This document shows positions 8,590 through 18,126 of a stretch of DNA of 35,828 bases, one piece after another. Each line of letters opens with the position of its first letter. The first letter of the stretch is position 1. The stretch spans positions 1 through 35,828 of the forward strand of contig DASQSZ010000107.1 in the NCBI GenBank assembly GCA_035642125.1, given 5' to 3'. The translations under genes were made by a program, and so were the position numbers. A model generated the notes under the pieces. It saw nothing but the letters and a program-made list of their open reading frames with translations, ran no database searches and was not told the DNA's origin. The stretch comes from CALAED01 sp937891035. GTDB taxonomy: Bacteria > Actinomycetota > Actinomycetes > Streptosporangiales > Streptosporangiaceae.

Positions 8590-8595
8590 TAACGT
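8590..8595 (+). promoter_or_regulatory. -10 box of a leaderless promoter for the SEC-C gene
   Basis: TAACGT (TAnnnT) is followed by 7 nt and GTG 8603. There is no Shine-Dalgarno. This decides the start: an in-frame ATG at 8519 lies upstream of the presumed transcription start. Confidence 0.5.
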
Positions 8596-8602
8596 GGGCA
8601 AC

Positions 8603-9412
8603 GTGGCGGGGGATGACGAGCAGCGGGCTCGGCAGCGGCTCGAGGAAGCGATGGCCGAATTGGTGGCGCATCCTGAAGGCAGAGCCATGCTCCTGGTTTC
8701 GTCGCGCGAGCAGGAGCCGGTCAAGCGGGCCGAACTCGCCGAGGTGGCGCTCGCGGTCGGCGGGGTCGACATCGGCCAGCAGATTCTCGACGAACTGTCG
8801 GAGCATCGGCCCGCCAACCCTGCCGTGCACGTCCCGGCCTCGATCGGCCTGCTGCACATCGGCGCCACCGCCGAGGCGCTGCGCTGGGCGAACGCCGGGC
8901 TCGCCCGCTGCGGCGCGGAGCACACCGAGGAGTACCAGGCGCTGATCAGGACCCGGCTGATCGCACGCATGTTCCTGGGGATGCCCCGCGATGACATGGA
9001 TCACGAGGCGGAGCGGTCCGGCGATGACACCTCCTCGCTCCTGACCTTCTCGGCCGTCCTGATGTACTGGCCGCCGGTCGAACGTGCCGCGGTCATCGAC
9101 CGCTGGCCCCAACTGGCCGAAGAGCTCCCGACCGACGATCACCGACACATCATCGAGGCGTTCCTGCGGGGCGACGCCCCTTGGGTCAACCCTGTCATCC
9201 GTACCCGCGTCACCGGAGTGTTCCGCGCCTCCCTCGAGGCCTACGAGCGGTTCGCCGCCGACGAAGGCCGCGATCCCGGCGACCCGCTCACCGTACGGCA
9301 ATTCGGTCAGCGGATCAGCACCCGGGGCAGCGGCACCCCATGGCCCCCGCGCCCCGACGACCCCTGCTGGTGCGGCTCCGGCGACGCCTACGTCCACTGC
9401 TGCGGCATCTAA
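8603..9412 (+). CDS. TPR-like protein with C-terminal SEC-C zinc motif
   Basis: 269 residues from GTG 8603. The first two thirds are alpha-helical and TPR-like (LAEVALAVGGVDIGQQILDEL, SIGLLHIGATAEALRWANAG), related to the protein at 6250. The C-terminus is a SEC-C motif, DDPCWCGSGDAYVHCCGI, with ligand pattern C-x-C-x8-C-C. In SecA the motif binds zinc and contacts SecB or ribosomes; as a standalone module it is found in many proteins of unclear role, so it is best seen as a metal-stabilised docking element. The residues just before the motif (WPPRPDDP) are a typical linker. An upstream in-frame ATG (8519) would add 28 residues with no domain content; the -10 box position argues for 8603. Divergent from the PhoD-like gene; a strong hairpin follows the stop. 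Confidence 0.87.
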   Translation: MAGDDEQRARQRLEEAMAELVAHPEGRAMLLVSSREQEPVKRAELAEVALAVGGVDIGQQILDELSEHRPANPAVHVPASIGLLHIGATAEALRWANAGLARCGAEHTEEYQALIRTRLIARMFLGMPRDDMDHEAERSGDDTSSLLTFSAVLMYWPPVERAAVIDRWPQLAEELPTDDHRHIIEAFLRGDAPWVNPVIRTRVTGVFRASLEAYERFAADEGRDPGDPLTVRQFGQRISTRGSGTPWPPRPDDPCWCGSGDAYVHCCGI

Positions 9413-9430
9413 GGCGGCCACCAGGCCGCC
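9413..9430 (+). terminator. Terminator hairpin after the SEC-C gene
   Basis: GGCGGCC-ACCA-GGCCGCC: a perfect 7-bp G/C stem with a 4-nt loop beginning on the base after the stop codon, followed by TTCGG. The most convincing hairpin terminator in the left half. Confidence 0.65.
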
Positions 9431-9834
9431 TTCGGTGCGACGGCGAGCCGTTGCCGGGGAGAAACCGGGGTCCACGTGCCGCCGCGGTTCGCCGCCGCCT
9501 CCACATGGCTGACCGCGCCCGGCCTGACCACGTTCGACGAGCACTCGGCGTCGCCCACGTGGATGGTGATACAGCCACTCCTCTGTGTCGTTCCCAATTC
9601 AGCCCTTTCCGCGTTACTCTCTTCCGATCGTCCCGCCTGGTGGGGCCGGAGCGCGTCCGAGGATCGGCTTGCGTGCGTGCGTACGACCGGGTTGTCGTTC
9701 GGCGGTGTGTCGGTGCCGGTCAGAGGCAGGTCCGCAGAACTCGGCACGTTCCGGGTGTCGAGAATGCCGCGTTGTTTCCGTCCCAGGTACACCAGTAGCC
9801 ACGACGGGCCGCGTGACGAAAAAGGAGAACCACC
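9431..9834. other. 404-bp stretch without a supportable gene
   Basis: I find no reading frame in either strand with recognisable protein character. The part 9590-9640 is AT-richer (CCCAATTCAGCCCTTTCC, GTTACTCTCTTCC) and could hold a promoter for the pseudogene that follows. The last bases, AAAAAGGAG at 9819-9827, are the intact ribosome-binding site of that pseudogene. The stretch may contain decayed sequence, since the next gene is itself broken. Confidence 0.5.
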
Positions 9835-10112
9835 ATGACGATTCAGCGGATGGACAACGTCGGCGGCTTGAGCTGGTGAAGTTCCACACGCCGACGGCGA
9901 TCAGCGCTGAGCCGCAGCACGCACCGGCGAACACGCTGGGCATTCGTCGCATCATGTTCGCCGTCGATGACATCGAGGATGTCGTCGCCCGCCTGCGCAC
10001 TTACGGCGCTGAACTCGTCGGCGAGCTGGTGCGGTACGAGGACAGCTACCGGCTCTGCTACATCCGCGGACCCGAGGGGGTTCTGGTCGCGTTGGCCGAG
10101 CAGCTCAGTTGA
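9835..10112 (+). pseudogene. Glyoxalase/VOC-family protein, internally deleted and frameshifted
   Basis: A strong ribosome-binding site (AAAGGAG) precedes ATG 9835, which encodes MTIQRMDNV, a typical start of actinobacterial VOC-superfamily (glyoxalase/bleomycin-resistance/dioxygenase) proteins. After nine codons the frame runs into a TGA at 9877-9879. From about 9861, in another frame, the C-terminal half of the same family continues: RLELVKFHTPTAISAEP, then NTLGIRRIMFAVDDIEDVV, AYGAEL-like LRTYGAELVGE, SYRLCYIRGPEGVLVALAEQ and a stop at 10112. Relative to my knowledge of the family, the missing part (first beta-alpha-beta-beta-beta module, roughly 50-60 residues) was lost by a deletion that also shifted the frame. 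Either the gene is dead or the clone carries an assembly error. It is followed after 73 bp by the flavoprotein gene on the same strand. Confidence 0.8.
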
Positions 10113-10185
10113 CGGCCCGTCGCGGCCGATCTGTGACCCACCAGAACGATCTGCTGACCAGCGAACGACAACGGGAGGAATAGCC

Positions 10186-10686
10186 GTGCAGCCGAACGAG
10201 ATCACCGAAGTTCTGAACCGACCGATCAGTCAGGAACTGTTGGCTCGCGACCTGACCCGTTTGGCCTACGTCGCCAAGGACGGCACACCGCGGTCCATCC
10301 CGATCGGGTTCACCTGGAACGGCTCGGAGATCGTCATGTGCACTTCGAAGAACGCTCCGAAGCTTCGGGCCTTGGGCGAGAACCCGATGGTCGCCCTGAC
10401 GATCGACACCGAGGTGCACCCGCCCAAGATTTTGCTCATCCGGGGTCGGGCCGAGCTCGACTTCGTCGATGGCATCCCGGACGAGTATCTCAAGGCGACC
10501 AGCAGCTACGAGATGACGCCCGAGCAGCGGGTCGAGTGGGAGGCGGAGGTGCGTTCGCTCTACCACGACGGCATGGTCCGGATCGTCGTGACCCCGACGT
10601 GGGCGAAGCTGATCGACTTCGAGACGACTATGCCGAGCGCGGTCGAGGAGCTGATCCGGCAGCGGGAGGAGCGTCAGCGCGGCTGA
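10186..10686 (+). CDS. Pyridoxamine 5'-phosphate oxidase-like (PNPOx) flavin-binding protein
   Basis: 166 residues with the split-barrel flavin-binding fold of the PNPOx-like superfamily. Members bind FMN or F420 and reduce or oxidise small substrates; which cofactor is used here cannot be told. Visible pattern: LLARDLTRLAYVAKDGTPRS (strand pair at the N-terminus), IPIGFTWNGSEIVMCTS, then a KxxLGENPMVALTID segment (KLRALGENPMVALTID) and LLIRGRAELDFV, followed by a helical part and IVVTPTWAKLIDFET. GTG 10186 has GGGAGGAA five nt upstream, a very good ribosome-binding site; a longer reading frame starting upstream overlaps the pseudogene and is not credible. Probably cotranscribed with the VOC pseudogene. 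Convergent with clpB. Confidence 0.88.
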   Translation: MQPNEITEVLNRPISQELLARDLTRLAYVAKDGTPRSIPIGFTWNGSEIVMCTSKNAPKLRALGENPMVALTIDTEVHPPKILLIRGRAELDFVDGIPDEYLKATSSYEMTPEQRVEWEAEVRSLYHDGMVRIVVTPTWAKLIDFETTMPSAVEELIRQREERQRG

Positions 10687-10873
10687 GCAACGCGCGGTCG
10701 CTCGCATCAGGGGACGGGCCCGCGCCTCAACTCACTCGCGGTACGCGGAGTCTGTGAAGTCCGTCTGAAATGTCGCGGTGGGATGCCGAGAGCCCGCGCG
10801 CGGCCCGTCCCGGCAGGGCTATCGCGTCATGTCCCAGAGCCGGATGCTATGCCGCCCGCGCGGTCGGGTTCGC

Positions 10874-13471
10874 CTATTCGGCGAGGGTGACGGCGCGGGC
10901 GGGGCGGACGGTGAGGGCGTCGGCGGGCTCGTCGAGGTCGACGAGGACCTCGTCGCCGTCGCGGATTTCGCCGGACAGCAGCGCGCGGGCGAGTTGGTCG
11001 CCGATGGCCGTTTGTACGAGGCGGCGGAGCGGGCGGGCCCCGTAGAGCGGATCAAAGCCGGTGACCGCGAGCCATTCGCGGGCCGCGTCGGTGACGTTGA
11101 GCCGGAGTTGGCGTTCGGCGAGGCGGCGGGCCAGCAGGTCGACCTGCAGGTCGACGATGCGGGTGAGCTCCTCGGTGGTCAGCGCGTCGAAGACGATCAC
11201 GTCGTCGAGCCGGTTGAGGAACTCGGGCTTGAACGACGTGCGAACCGCGGCCATGACGGAGTCGCGCTTGGCGCCCTCGTCCAGCGCCGGGTCGACGAGG
11301 AACTGCGAGCCGAGGTTGGACGTCATGATCAGGAGCGTGTTGCGGAAGTCGACCGTGCGGCCCTGCCCATCGGTGAGGCGGCCGTCGTCGAGCACCTGGA
11401 GCAGGACGTCGAAGACCTCGGGGTGCGCCTTTTCCACCTCGTCGAGGAGCACGACGCAGTATGGGCGGCGGCGGACCGACTCGGTGAGCTGGCCGCCCTC
11501 CTCGTAGCCCACGTAACCGGGCGGCGCGCCGACGAGGCGGGCCACCGAGTGCTTCTCGGCGTACTCGCTCATATCGATGCGGACCATCGCGCGCTCGTCG
11601 TCGAACAGGAATTCGGCCAGCGCCTTGGCCAACTCGGTCTTGCCGACGCCGGTCGGGCCGAGGAACAGGAACGAGCCGGTCGGCCGGTCCGGGTCGGACA
11701 CGCCGGAGCGGGCGCGGCGCACCGCGTCGGACACGGTGGCCACGGCCGCCCGCTGACCGATCAGGCGGCGGCCCAGCTCGTCTTCCATGCGCAGCAGCTT
11801 GGCGGTCTCGCCTTCGAGTAGCTTGCCGACGGGCACGCCGGTCCACGACGAGACGACCTCGGCCACGTCGTCGGCGCCGACCTCCTCCTTGACCATCGCG
11901 CCGCGGTCCTCGGCCGCTTCGGAGGCCTGGGCCAGCTCCTTTTCGAGCGCCGGGATCTCGCCGTACATCAGCCGGGCCGAGGTCTCCAGGTCGCCGTCGC
12001 GCTGGGCGCGCTCGGCCTGGCCACGCAGGTCGTCGATGCGCTTCTTCAGCTCGCCGACCCGGTTGAGCCCGGCCTTTTCGTGCTCCCAGCGGCCGACCAG
12101 CGCGTTGAGCTGCTCCTGCTTGTCGGCCAGGTCCTTGCGCAGCCGGTCGAGGCGCTGCCGCGAGGCGTCGTCGGACTCCTGGTCGAGCGCCATCTCCTCC
12201 ATCTTCAGGCGGTCGACGGCGCGCTGCAGCTCGTCGATCTCGACGGGCCGGGAGTCGATCTCCATGCGCAGCCGGGACGCGGCCTCGTCGACCAGGTCGA
12301 TGGCCTTGTCGGGCAGGAAGCGGGCGGTGATGTAGCGGTCGGACAGGGTCGACGCGGCCACCAGCGCCGCGTCGGAGATCTGCACCTGGTGGTGGGCCTC
12401 GTACCGGCCCTTGAGCCCGCGCAGGATCGCGATCGTGTCCGCCGTCGACGGCTCGCCGACGAACACCTGCTGGAACCGCCGCTCCAGCGCCGGGTCCTTT
12501 TCGATCCGCTCGCGGTACTCGTCGAGCGTGGTCGCGCCGATCATGCGCAGCTCACCGCGGGCCAGCATCGGCTTGAGCATGTTGCCGGCGTCCATGGCGC
12601 CTTCGGCGGCGCCCGCGCCGACGACGGTGTGCAGCTCGTCGATGAACGTGACGATCTGCCCTTCGCTGTTTTTGATCTCGTTGAGTACGGCCTTGAGCCG
12701 CTCTTCGAATTCGCCGCGGTACTTGGCGCCCGCGACCATGGCGCCGAGGTCGAGCCCGACCAGGCGCTTGTTCTTCAGGGTCTCCGGCACGTCGCCGGCG
12801 ACGATGCGGTTGGCGAGACCTTCGACGACGGCGGTCTTGCCCACGCCGGGCTCGCCGATCAGGACAGGGTTGTTCTTCGTCCGGCGCGACAGCACCTGGA
12901 TGACCCGCCGGATCTCGGCGTCCCGGCCGATCACCGGGTCGAGCTTGCCCTCGCGCGCGCTCGCGGTCAGGTCGATGCCGTACTTCTCCAGCGCCTGGTA
13001 GGTGTCCTCGGGGTTTTCCGAGGTCACCCTGGCGTGGCCGCGCACCTTCTCGAACGCGTCAAGCAGGGCCTGCGGGCTCGCGCCGTACTCGCGCAGCAAC
13101 GTCGCCATCGGCCCGCCGTCGGCGGCGAGACCGACCAGCAGGTGTTCGGTCGAGACGTACTCATCCTCGAGCTGGTCGGCGCGGCGCGCCGCGGTGTTGA
13201 GCACGGTCAGCAGCTGCCGCGACGTCTGCGGCGCGCCGACCGTGGCGCCGGCCGCCTTCGGCATCGTGTCGAGCTGCTCCTCGGCCCGCCGCCGAACGAC
13301 CTTCCAGTCGGCGCCGACCGCCTCGAGCAGCGGCGCGGCCGTGCCGTCGCCCTGGCTGAGCAGCGCGATCAGCAGGTGCGCCGGCTCGACCTGAGGGTGC
13401 CCCTCGGCCGCGGCGCGGCGTACCGCGGCCGAGATCGCCTCCTGGCTCTTTTGCGTCAGCTTGTAGTCCAT
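10874..13471 (-). CDS. clpB: ATP-dependent disaggregase ClpB
   Basis: Hexameric AAA+ chaperone that threads and refolds aggregated proteins together with DnaK-DnaJ-GrpE. 865 residues, full length. Order: Clp-N repeats (1-145), first AAA+ domain with Walker A GEPGVGKTAVVEG (about 205) and GATTLDEYRERIEKD, the coiled-coil middle domain (about 400-525: LQRAVDRLKMEEMALDQESDD, RRLRKDLADKQEQ-like heptads), which distinguishes ClpB from ClpA/ClpC, then the second AAA+ domain with GPTGVGKTELAKALAEFLF and the sensor segment TSNLGSQFL. ATG 13471 is immediately adjacent to the hspR stop codon (0 nt gap), so the two are translationally coupled. Last gene of the dnaK operon and hence under HspR. The 187 bp beyond its stop, up to the convergent flavoprotein gene, show no strong hairpin. 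Confidence 0.98.
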   Translation of the reverse strand: MDYKLTQKSQEAISAAVRRAAAEGHPQVEPAHLLIALLSQGDGTAAPLLEAVGADWKVVRRRAEEQLDTMPKAAGATVGAPQTSRQLLTVLNTAARRADQLEDEYVSTEHLLVGLAADGGPMATLLREYGASPQALLDAFEKVRGHARVTSENPEDTYQALEKYGIDLTASAREGKLDPVIGRDAEIRRVIQVLSRRTKNNPVLIGEPGVGKTAVVEGLANRIVAGDVPETLKNKRLVGLDLGAMVAGAKYRGEFEERLKAVLNEIKNSEGQIVTFIDELHTVVGAGAAEGAMDAGNMLKPMLARGELRMIGATTLDEYRERIEKDPALERRFQQVFVGEPSTADTIAILRGLKGRYEAHHQVQISDAALVAASTLSDRYITARFLPDKAIDLVDEAASRLRMEIDSRPVEIDELQRAVDRLKMEEMALDQESDDASRQRLDRLRKDLADKQEQLNALVGRWEHEKAGLNRVGELKKRIDDLRGQAERAQRDGDLETSARLMYGEIPALEKELAQASEAAEDRGAMVKEEVGADDVAEVVSSWTGVPVGKLLEGETAKLLRMEDELGRRLIGQRAAVATVSDAVRRARSGVSDPDRPTGSFLFLGPTGVGKTELAKALAEFLFDDERAMVRIDMSEYAEKHSVARLVGAPPGYVGYEEGGQLTESVRRRPYCVVLLDEVEKAHPEVFDVLLQVLDDGRLTDGQGRTVDFRNTLLIMTSNLGSQFLVDPALDEGAKRDSVMAAVRTSFKPEFLNRLDDVIVFDALTTEELTRIVDLQVDLLARRLAERQLRLNVTDAAREWLAVTGFDPLYGARPLRRLVQTAIGDQLARALLSGEIRDGDEVLVDLDEPADALTVRPARAVTLAE

Positions 13472-13924
13472 CTATCCACTGGTCCCTTTGTCCCCCGACG
13501 GTTCTCTCCACAGCACGACGCCGGCCTGCCGGATCGGCACCAGATCGCTGCCCGACTGCTCTTGACCGCGCAGCTGGGCGAGGCGAGCGGCGACCGCGCG
13601 GGTCGACTCCAGCTCGTTGCTCAACTCCTCGACCACCGCGCGCAGCCGTATGACCTCTTCGCGCAGCCGCCGGCCCTCGTTCTCAAGCTCCAAGATGTGC
13701 TTGATGCCGGCGAGGTTGATGCCCTCCTCTTGGGAGAGCCGCTGGATCTCCTGCAGCATCGCGATGTCGCGCATCGAATAGCGCCGACCGCGCCCGGCCG
13801 TCCGGCCCGGCGATACCAGCCCCATCCGGTCGTAGGCGCGCAGCGTCTGCGGGTGCAGGCCGGACAGCTGCGCCGCGACCGAGATCACATAGACCGGCGT
13901 GTCATCGGCGAAGTTCCGCATCAT
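13472..13924 (-). CDS. hspR: Heat-shock repressor HspR (MerR family)
   Basis: 150-residue repressor that binds HAIR inverted repeats in front of dnaK and clpB operons; in Streptomyces DnaK acts as its co-repressor, so freeing DnaK for damaged proteins relieves repression. The N-terminal MerR-type winged helix is VYVISVAAQLSGLHPQTLRAYDRMGLVSPGR (shown here in parts; about residues 10-40), with RRYSMRDIAMLQEIQRL following, and then a long coiled coil (GIKHILELENEGRRLREEV, RAVVEELSNELESTRAV) for dimerisation. ATG 13924 is chosen because GGGAGG (complement of 13932-13937) is 8 nt upstream; the next codon is also ATG. Starts 2 nt after the dnaJ stop and abuts clpB. Confidence 0.96.
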   Translation of the reverse strand: MMRNFADDTPVYVISVAAQLSGLHPQTLRAYDRMGLVSPGRTAGRGRRYSMRDIAMLQEIQRLSQEEGINLAGIKHILELENEGRRLREEVIRLRAVVEELSNELESTRAVAARLAQLRGQEQSGSDLVPIRQAGVVLWREPSGDKGTSG

Positions 13925-13926
13925 CG

Positions 13927-15105
13927 TTAGTCCTCCCGGGCCGACTGGAGCAGCTCGACGCGCAGGTCGTCGCCGCCGCCGGACTCGCGGAGCTTCTCGA
14001 GGGCCTCGCGGGTGGGGTTGTCGAGCTTTTGCGGTACCTGGACGTCGATGGTGACCAGCAGGTCGCCCTTGGTGCCGTCGCGCCGGGTGGCACCGCGGCC
14101 GCGGACCCGGAACGTACGGCCGTTGGGCGTGCCCTCTGGGATGCGCAGGGTCACCGGCTGCCCGCGGTGCGTCGGCACCTTGATCTCGCTGCCGAGCGCC
14201 GCCTCGGCGAACGTCACCGGCACGGTGATCGTGAGGTTGTCGCCCTGGCGCTTGAACACCTTGTGCGGGGTGACGTGCACGAGGACGTACAAGTCGCCGG
14301 CCGGCCCGCCGTTTTCGCCCGGCGCGCCCTTGCCCTTGAGCCTGATTCGCTTGCCGTCGCCGACCCCGGCGGGGATGCGGGCCTGGATCGTACGGGTGCT
14401 GGGCGCGCGGCCGCTGCCGTGGCACTGCGGGCACGGGTCGTCGACGACCAGGCCCCGGCCGCGGCATTCGTGGCATGGCTCGGACAGCGAGAAGCCGCCG
14501 AGGTTGCGGCTCTCGTGCCCGGTGCCCTCACAGTTGGGGCAGACGCGGGGCACGGTGCCCGCCTTCGCGCCGGTGCCCCGGCAGGACGGGCAGGCCGCCT
14601 CGCTGGTCAGCCGGAGCGGCACCGTGATGCCGTCGAGCGCCTCGCTGAACGACAGCGTCACCTCGGACTCGACGTCGGCGCCGCGCCGGGGACGACGCCC
14701 CGTCTGCTGCCTGCCGCGGTTGAACAGGCCGCCGAACAGGTCCCCCAGGCGGTCGCCGCCGGCGCCGGTGCCGGTGCCGGCGCCACCGGGCTGGCCGGTG
14801 CCGCCGCCGAACAGGTCCCCCAGGTCGAAGCCGAACCCGCCGCCCGGCTGGGTGCGGAACCCGCCGCTGCCGAACAGCCTGCGCGCCTCGTCGTACTCCT
14901 TGCGGCGCTTTTCGTCCGACAGGACGTCGTAGGCCTCGGAGATCTCCTTGAAACGCTCCCCGGCGTCCGCGTCACCCTTGTTGGCGTCCGGGTGGTACTT
15001 CCTGGCCAACTTGCGATAGGACTTCTTGATCTCGTCCTGGTTGGCCGTCTTAGAGACACCGAGGACCTTGTAGTAGTCCTTCTCCACGTAGTCCTTGGTG
15101 CTCAA
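13927..15105 (-). CDS. dnaJ: Chaperone DnaJ (Hsp40)
   Basis: Co-chaperone that delivers unfolded clients to DnaK and stimulates its ATPase. From TTG 15105 it is 392 residues (STKDYVEKDYYKVLGV...). J-domain at 5-75 with the HPD triad (KYHPDANKG), Gly/Phe-rich linker (GSGGFRTQPGGGFGFDLGD) that here also contains a GTGQPGGAGTGTGAGG insertion, then the four CxxCxGxG zinc motifs CPSCRGTG, CPNCEGTG, CHECRGRG, CPQCHGSG (two zinc sites), and the C-terminal client-binding domains. A GTG at 15120 would add MAGGA, but the GGGAGG inside those codons is better read as the ribosome-binding site of the TTG. Downstream of grpE by 90 bp, which contain a hairpin (complement of 15145-15164, GCGGCC/GGCCGC). Confidence 0.96.
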   Translation of the reverse strand: MSTKDYVEKDYYKVLGVSKTANQDEIKKSYRKLARKYHPDANKGDADAGERFKEISEAYDVLSDEKRRKEYDEARRLFGSGGFRTQPGGGFGFDLGDLFGGGTGQPGGAGTGTGAGGDRLGDLFGGLFNRGRQQTGRRPRRGADVESEVTLSFSEALDGITVPLRLTSEAACPSCRGTGAKAGTVPRVCPNCEGTGHESRNLGGFSLSEPCHECRGRGLVVDDPCPQCHGSGRAPSTRTIQARIPAGVGDGKRIRLKGKGAPGENGGPAGDLYVLVHVTPHKVFKRQGDNLTITVPVTFAEAALGSEIKVPTHRGQPVTLRIPEGTPNGRTFRVRGRGATRRDGTKGDLLVTIDVQVPQKLDNPTREALEKLRESGGGDDLRVELLQSARED

Positions 15106-15195
15106 CGCGCCTCCCGCCACTGCTTGTCATATCGGTCACCGCGAGCGGCCGTAGCCGTGGCCGCGTACCGGGCCGGGCACGGCCGCCCGCGGGTT

Positions 15196-16026
15196 TCAGT
15201 CTCTCTCGTCGTTCTCTTCGCCGGATCCTCCTGATGCGCTGGATCCGGCTGACTCGCCGGATCCGCCGGATCCGCCGGACCGTTCAGACCCGTCGGCTCC
15301 GTCGGCTCCGTCGGCTCCGTCGGACCGGTCGGCCGATGCGGCGTCCTGGACCGATGCGGCACCGCCGGCCGAGCCGTCCGCTGATGCGTCCCGCACCGGC
15401 TCGCCGCCGTCGTGAGCCGGCGGTTCCTCCGGCTCGGCGACGGCGACGCGGGCCGCGCGCAGCACCCGCCCGCCGACCCGGTAGCCGGGCTGCAGGATCT
15501 CCACGCACGTCGGTTCGGTGACCTCCGGCGAGTAGGAGTGCAGCAGCGCCTCGTGCACGGTCGGGTCGAACGGCTCGCCCTTCTCGCCGTACCGCTCTAG
15601 GCCTAGCTTGGCGACCTTGGCCTCCAGCGCCTCGCCCACCGACTTGAAACCGCCGGTGAGCTCGTCGTGGTCACGGGCCCGGCCGATGTCGTCGAGCACC
15701 GGCAACAGCTCGACCAGCACGTTGGCGAGCGCCTGCTCGCGGACCGCGACCCGGTCGCGCTCGACCCGCTTGCGGTAGTTGGCGAATTCCGCCTGGAGCC
15801 GCTGCAGGTCGTTGGTGCGCTCGTCGAGCTTGGCCTTGAGCTTGGCCATCTCGCCGTCGTCCTCCTTGCCTCCACCGGCCCGGTCGGACCCGGACTCGGA
15901 CTCGGACGGGGGCGCCGCGGCCGTCGTCTCCGTTGGCGGCACCCTGACCTCGCCGGTCTCGGGATCGATGCGCCGCTTGTCGCGGATCACCGGCCCCTGG
16001 TGCTCCTCGGAGCGCTCTGGCTTCAT
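15196..16026 (-). CDS. grpE: Nucleotide-exchange factor GrpE with long acidic/Ser-Gly tail
   Basis: Dimeric exchange factor that releases ADP from DnaK. 276 residues from ATG 16026, longer than usual (about 180-220). N-terminal disordered acidic part, then a long helical segment (KLKAKLDERTNDLQRLQAEF-type, with FANYRKRVERDR) and the core signature around GFKSVGEALEAKVAKLGLERYG, EGEPFDPTVHEALLH-like GEPFDPTVHEALLHSYSPEV and the beta-wing residues GYRVGGRVLRAARVAVAEP. The remaining 75-80 residues are an added tail of Asp, Gly, Ser and Ala with tandem repeats (DGADGADGADGSERSGGS). ATG 16026 has GGAGGGGAG 7 nt upstream; an ORF start at 16065 has no such site. Second gene of the dnaK operon, 103 bp after dnaK. 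Confidence 0.95.
   Translation of the reverse strand: MKPERSEEHQGPVIRDKRRIDPETGEVRVPPTETTAAAPPSESESGSDRAGGGKEDDGEMAKLKAKLDERTNDLQRLQAEFANYRKRVERDRVAVREQALANVLVELLPVLDDIGRARDHDELTGGFKSVGEALEAKVAKLGLERYGEKGEPFDPTVHEALLHSYSPEVTEPTCVEILQPGYRVGGRVLRAARVAVAEPEEPPAHDGGEPVRDASADGSAGGAASVQDAASADRSDGADGADGADGSERSGGSGGSGESAGSSASGGSGEENDERD
15256..15318 (-). repeat. 9-bp tandem repeats encoding the GrpE tail
   Basis: GCCGGATCC occurs twice in tandem (15256-15273) and GTCGGCTCC three times (15292-15318), both in register with codons and reading Gly/Ser- and Asp/Gly/Ala-rich tripeptides in GrpE. Slippage in such units would lengthen the tail without a frameshift. Confidence 0.75.
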
Positions 16027-16115
16027 GGTCGCGCTCCCCTCCTCGCTCGCTTCGCGGTCGGCCAAGAGGCCGCGCTACGCACGGTCGCGACGGCCGGCCA
16101 CTCCGCTCGTTCGTC
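16027..16115 (-). repeat. Charged-codon-like repeat in the dnaK-grpE spacer, similar to an insert at 24462
   Basis: On the minus strand this spacer reads GACGAACGAGCGGAGTGG at its far end (complement of 16098-16115), then CGGCCG, GCGTAG, GCGAAGCGAGCGAGGAGG and GCGCGACC directly before the grpE ATG. The same order of blocks occurs at 24462-24532 inside the hydantoinase gene (GACGAGCGAACGAAGTGG, ACGGCCGAGG, GCGTAGAGAGCGAG, GCGCGACC). The first 18-19 bp match at 16 of 19 positions. This suggests one dispersed repeat family; the copy here also supplies the grpE ribosome-binding site. Confidence 0.6.
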
Positions 16116-16129
16116 GGCTCGCGGCTCCG

Positions 16130-18004
<1,875 letters not shown>

Positions 18005-18093
18005 TAGTTCGTCCTCCGTGGATGTCTGGATGTCGATCTGTATGTGATCTCTCGTCAGTCGACGCGTTGTCGCACGTCGCGCCCCGCTCGCGC

Positions 18094-18122
18094 AAATTAG
18101 CCCCCAGCGGCGACCCTGTCAA
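18094..18122 (-). promoter_or_regulatory. dnaK operon promoter, near-consensus -35/-10
   Basis: On the minus strand TTGACA (complement of 18117-18122), a spacer of exactly 17 nt, then TAATTT (complement of 18094-18099). This is a strong vegetative (SigA/HrdB-type) promoter. Transcription should start near 18087, giving a leader of about 80 nt before the dnaK ATG at 18004. Confidence 0.8.
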
Positions 18123-18126
18123 ATGA

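Noticed and set aside
9409..9792. 127-codon minus-strand frame (contains CITIHVGDAECSSNVV)
   Set aside because: Briefly looked like a small secreted or DUF397-like protein, but no family pattern, no ribosome-binding site, and it overlaps the terminator of the SEC-C gene.
12080..13930. 616-codon open frame opposite clpB/hspR
   Set aside because: It is the reverse-complement shadow of high-GC coding sequence; composition is Leu/Arg/Val/Gly-rich with no domain, and the opposite strand encodes unmistakable ClpB and HspR.
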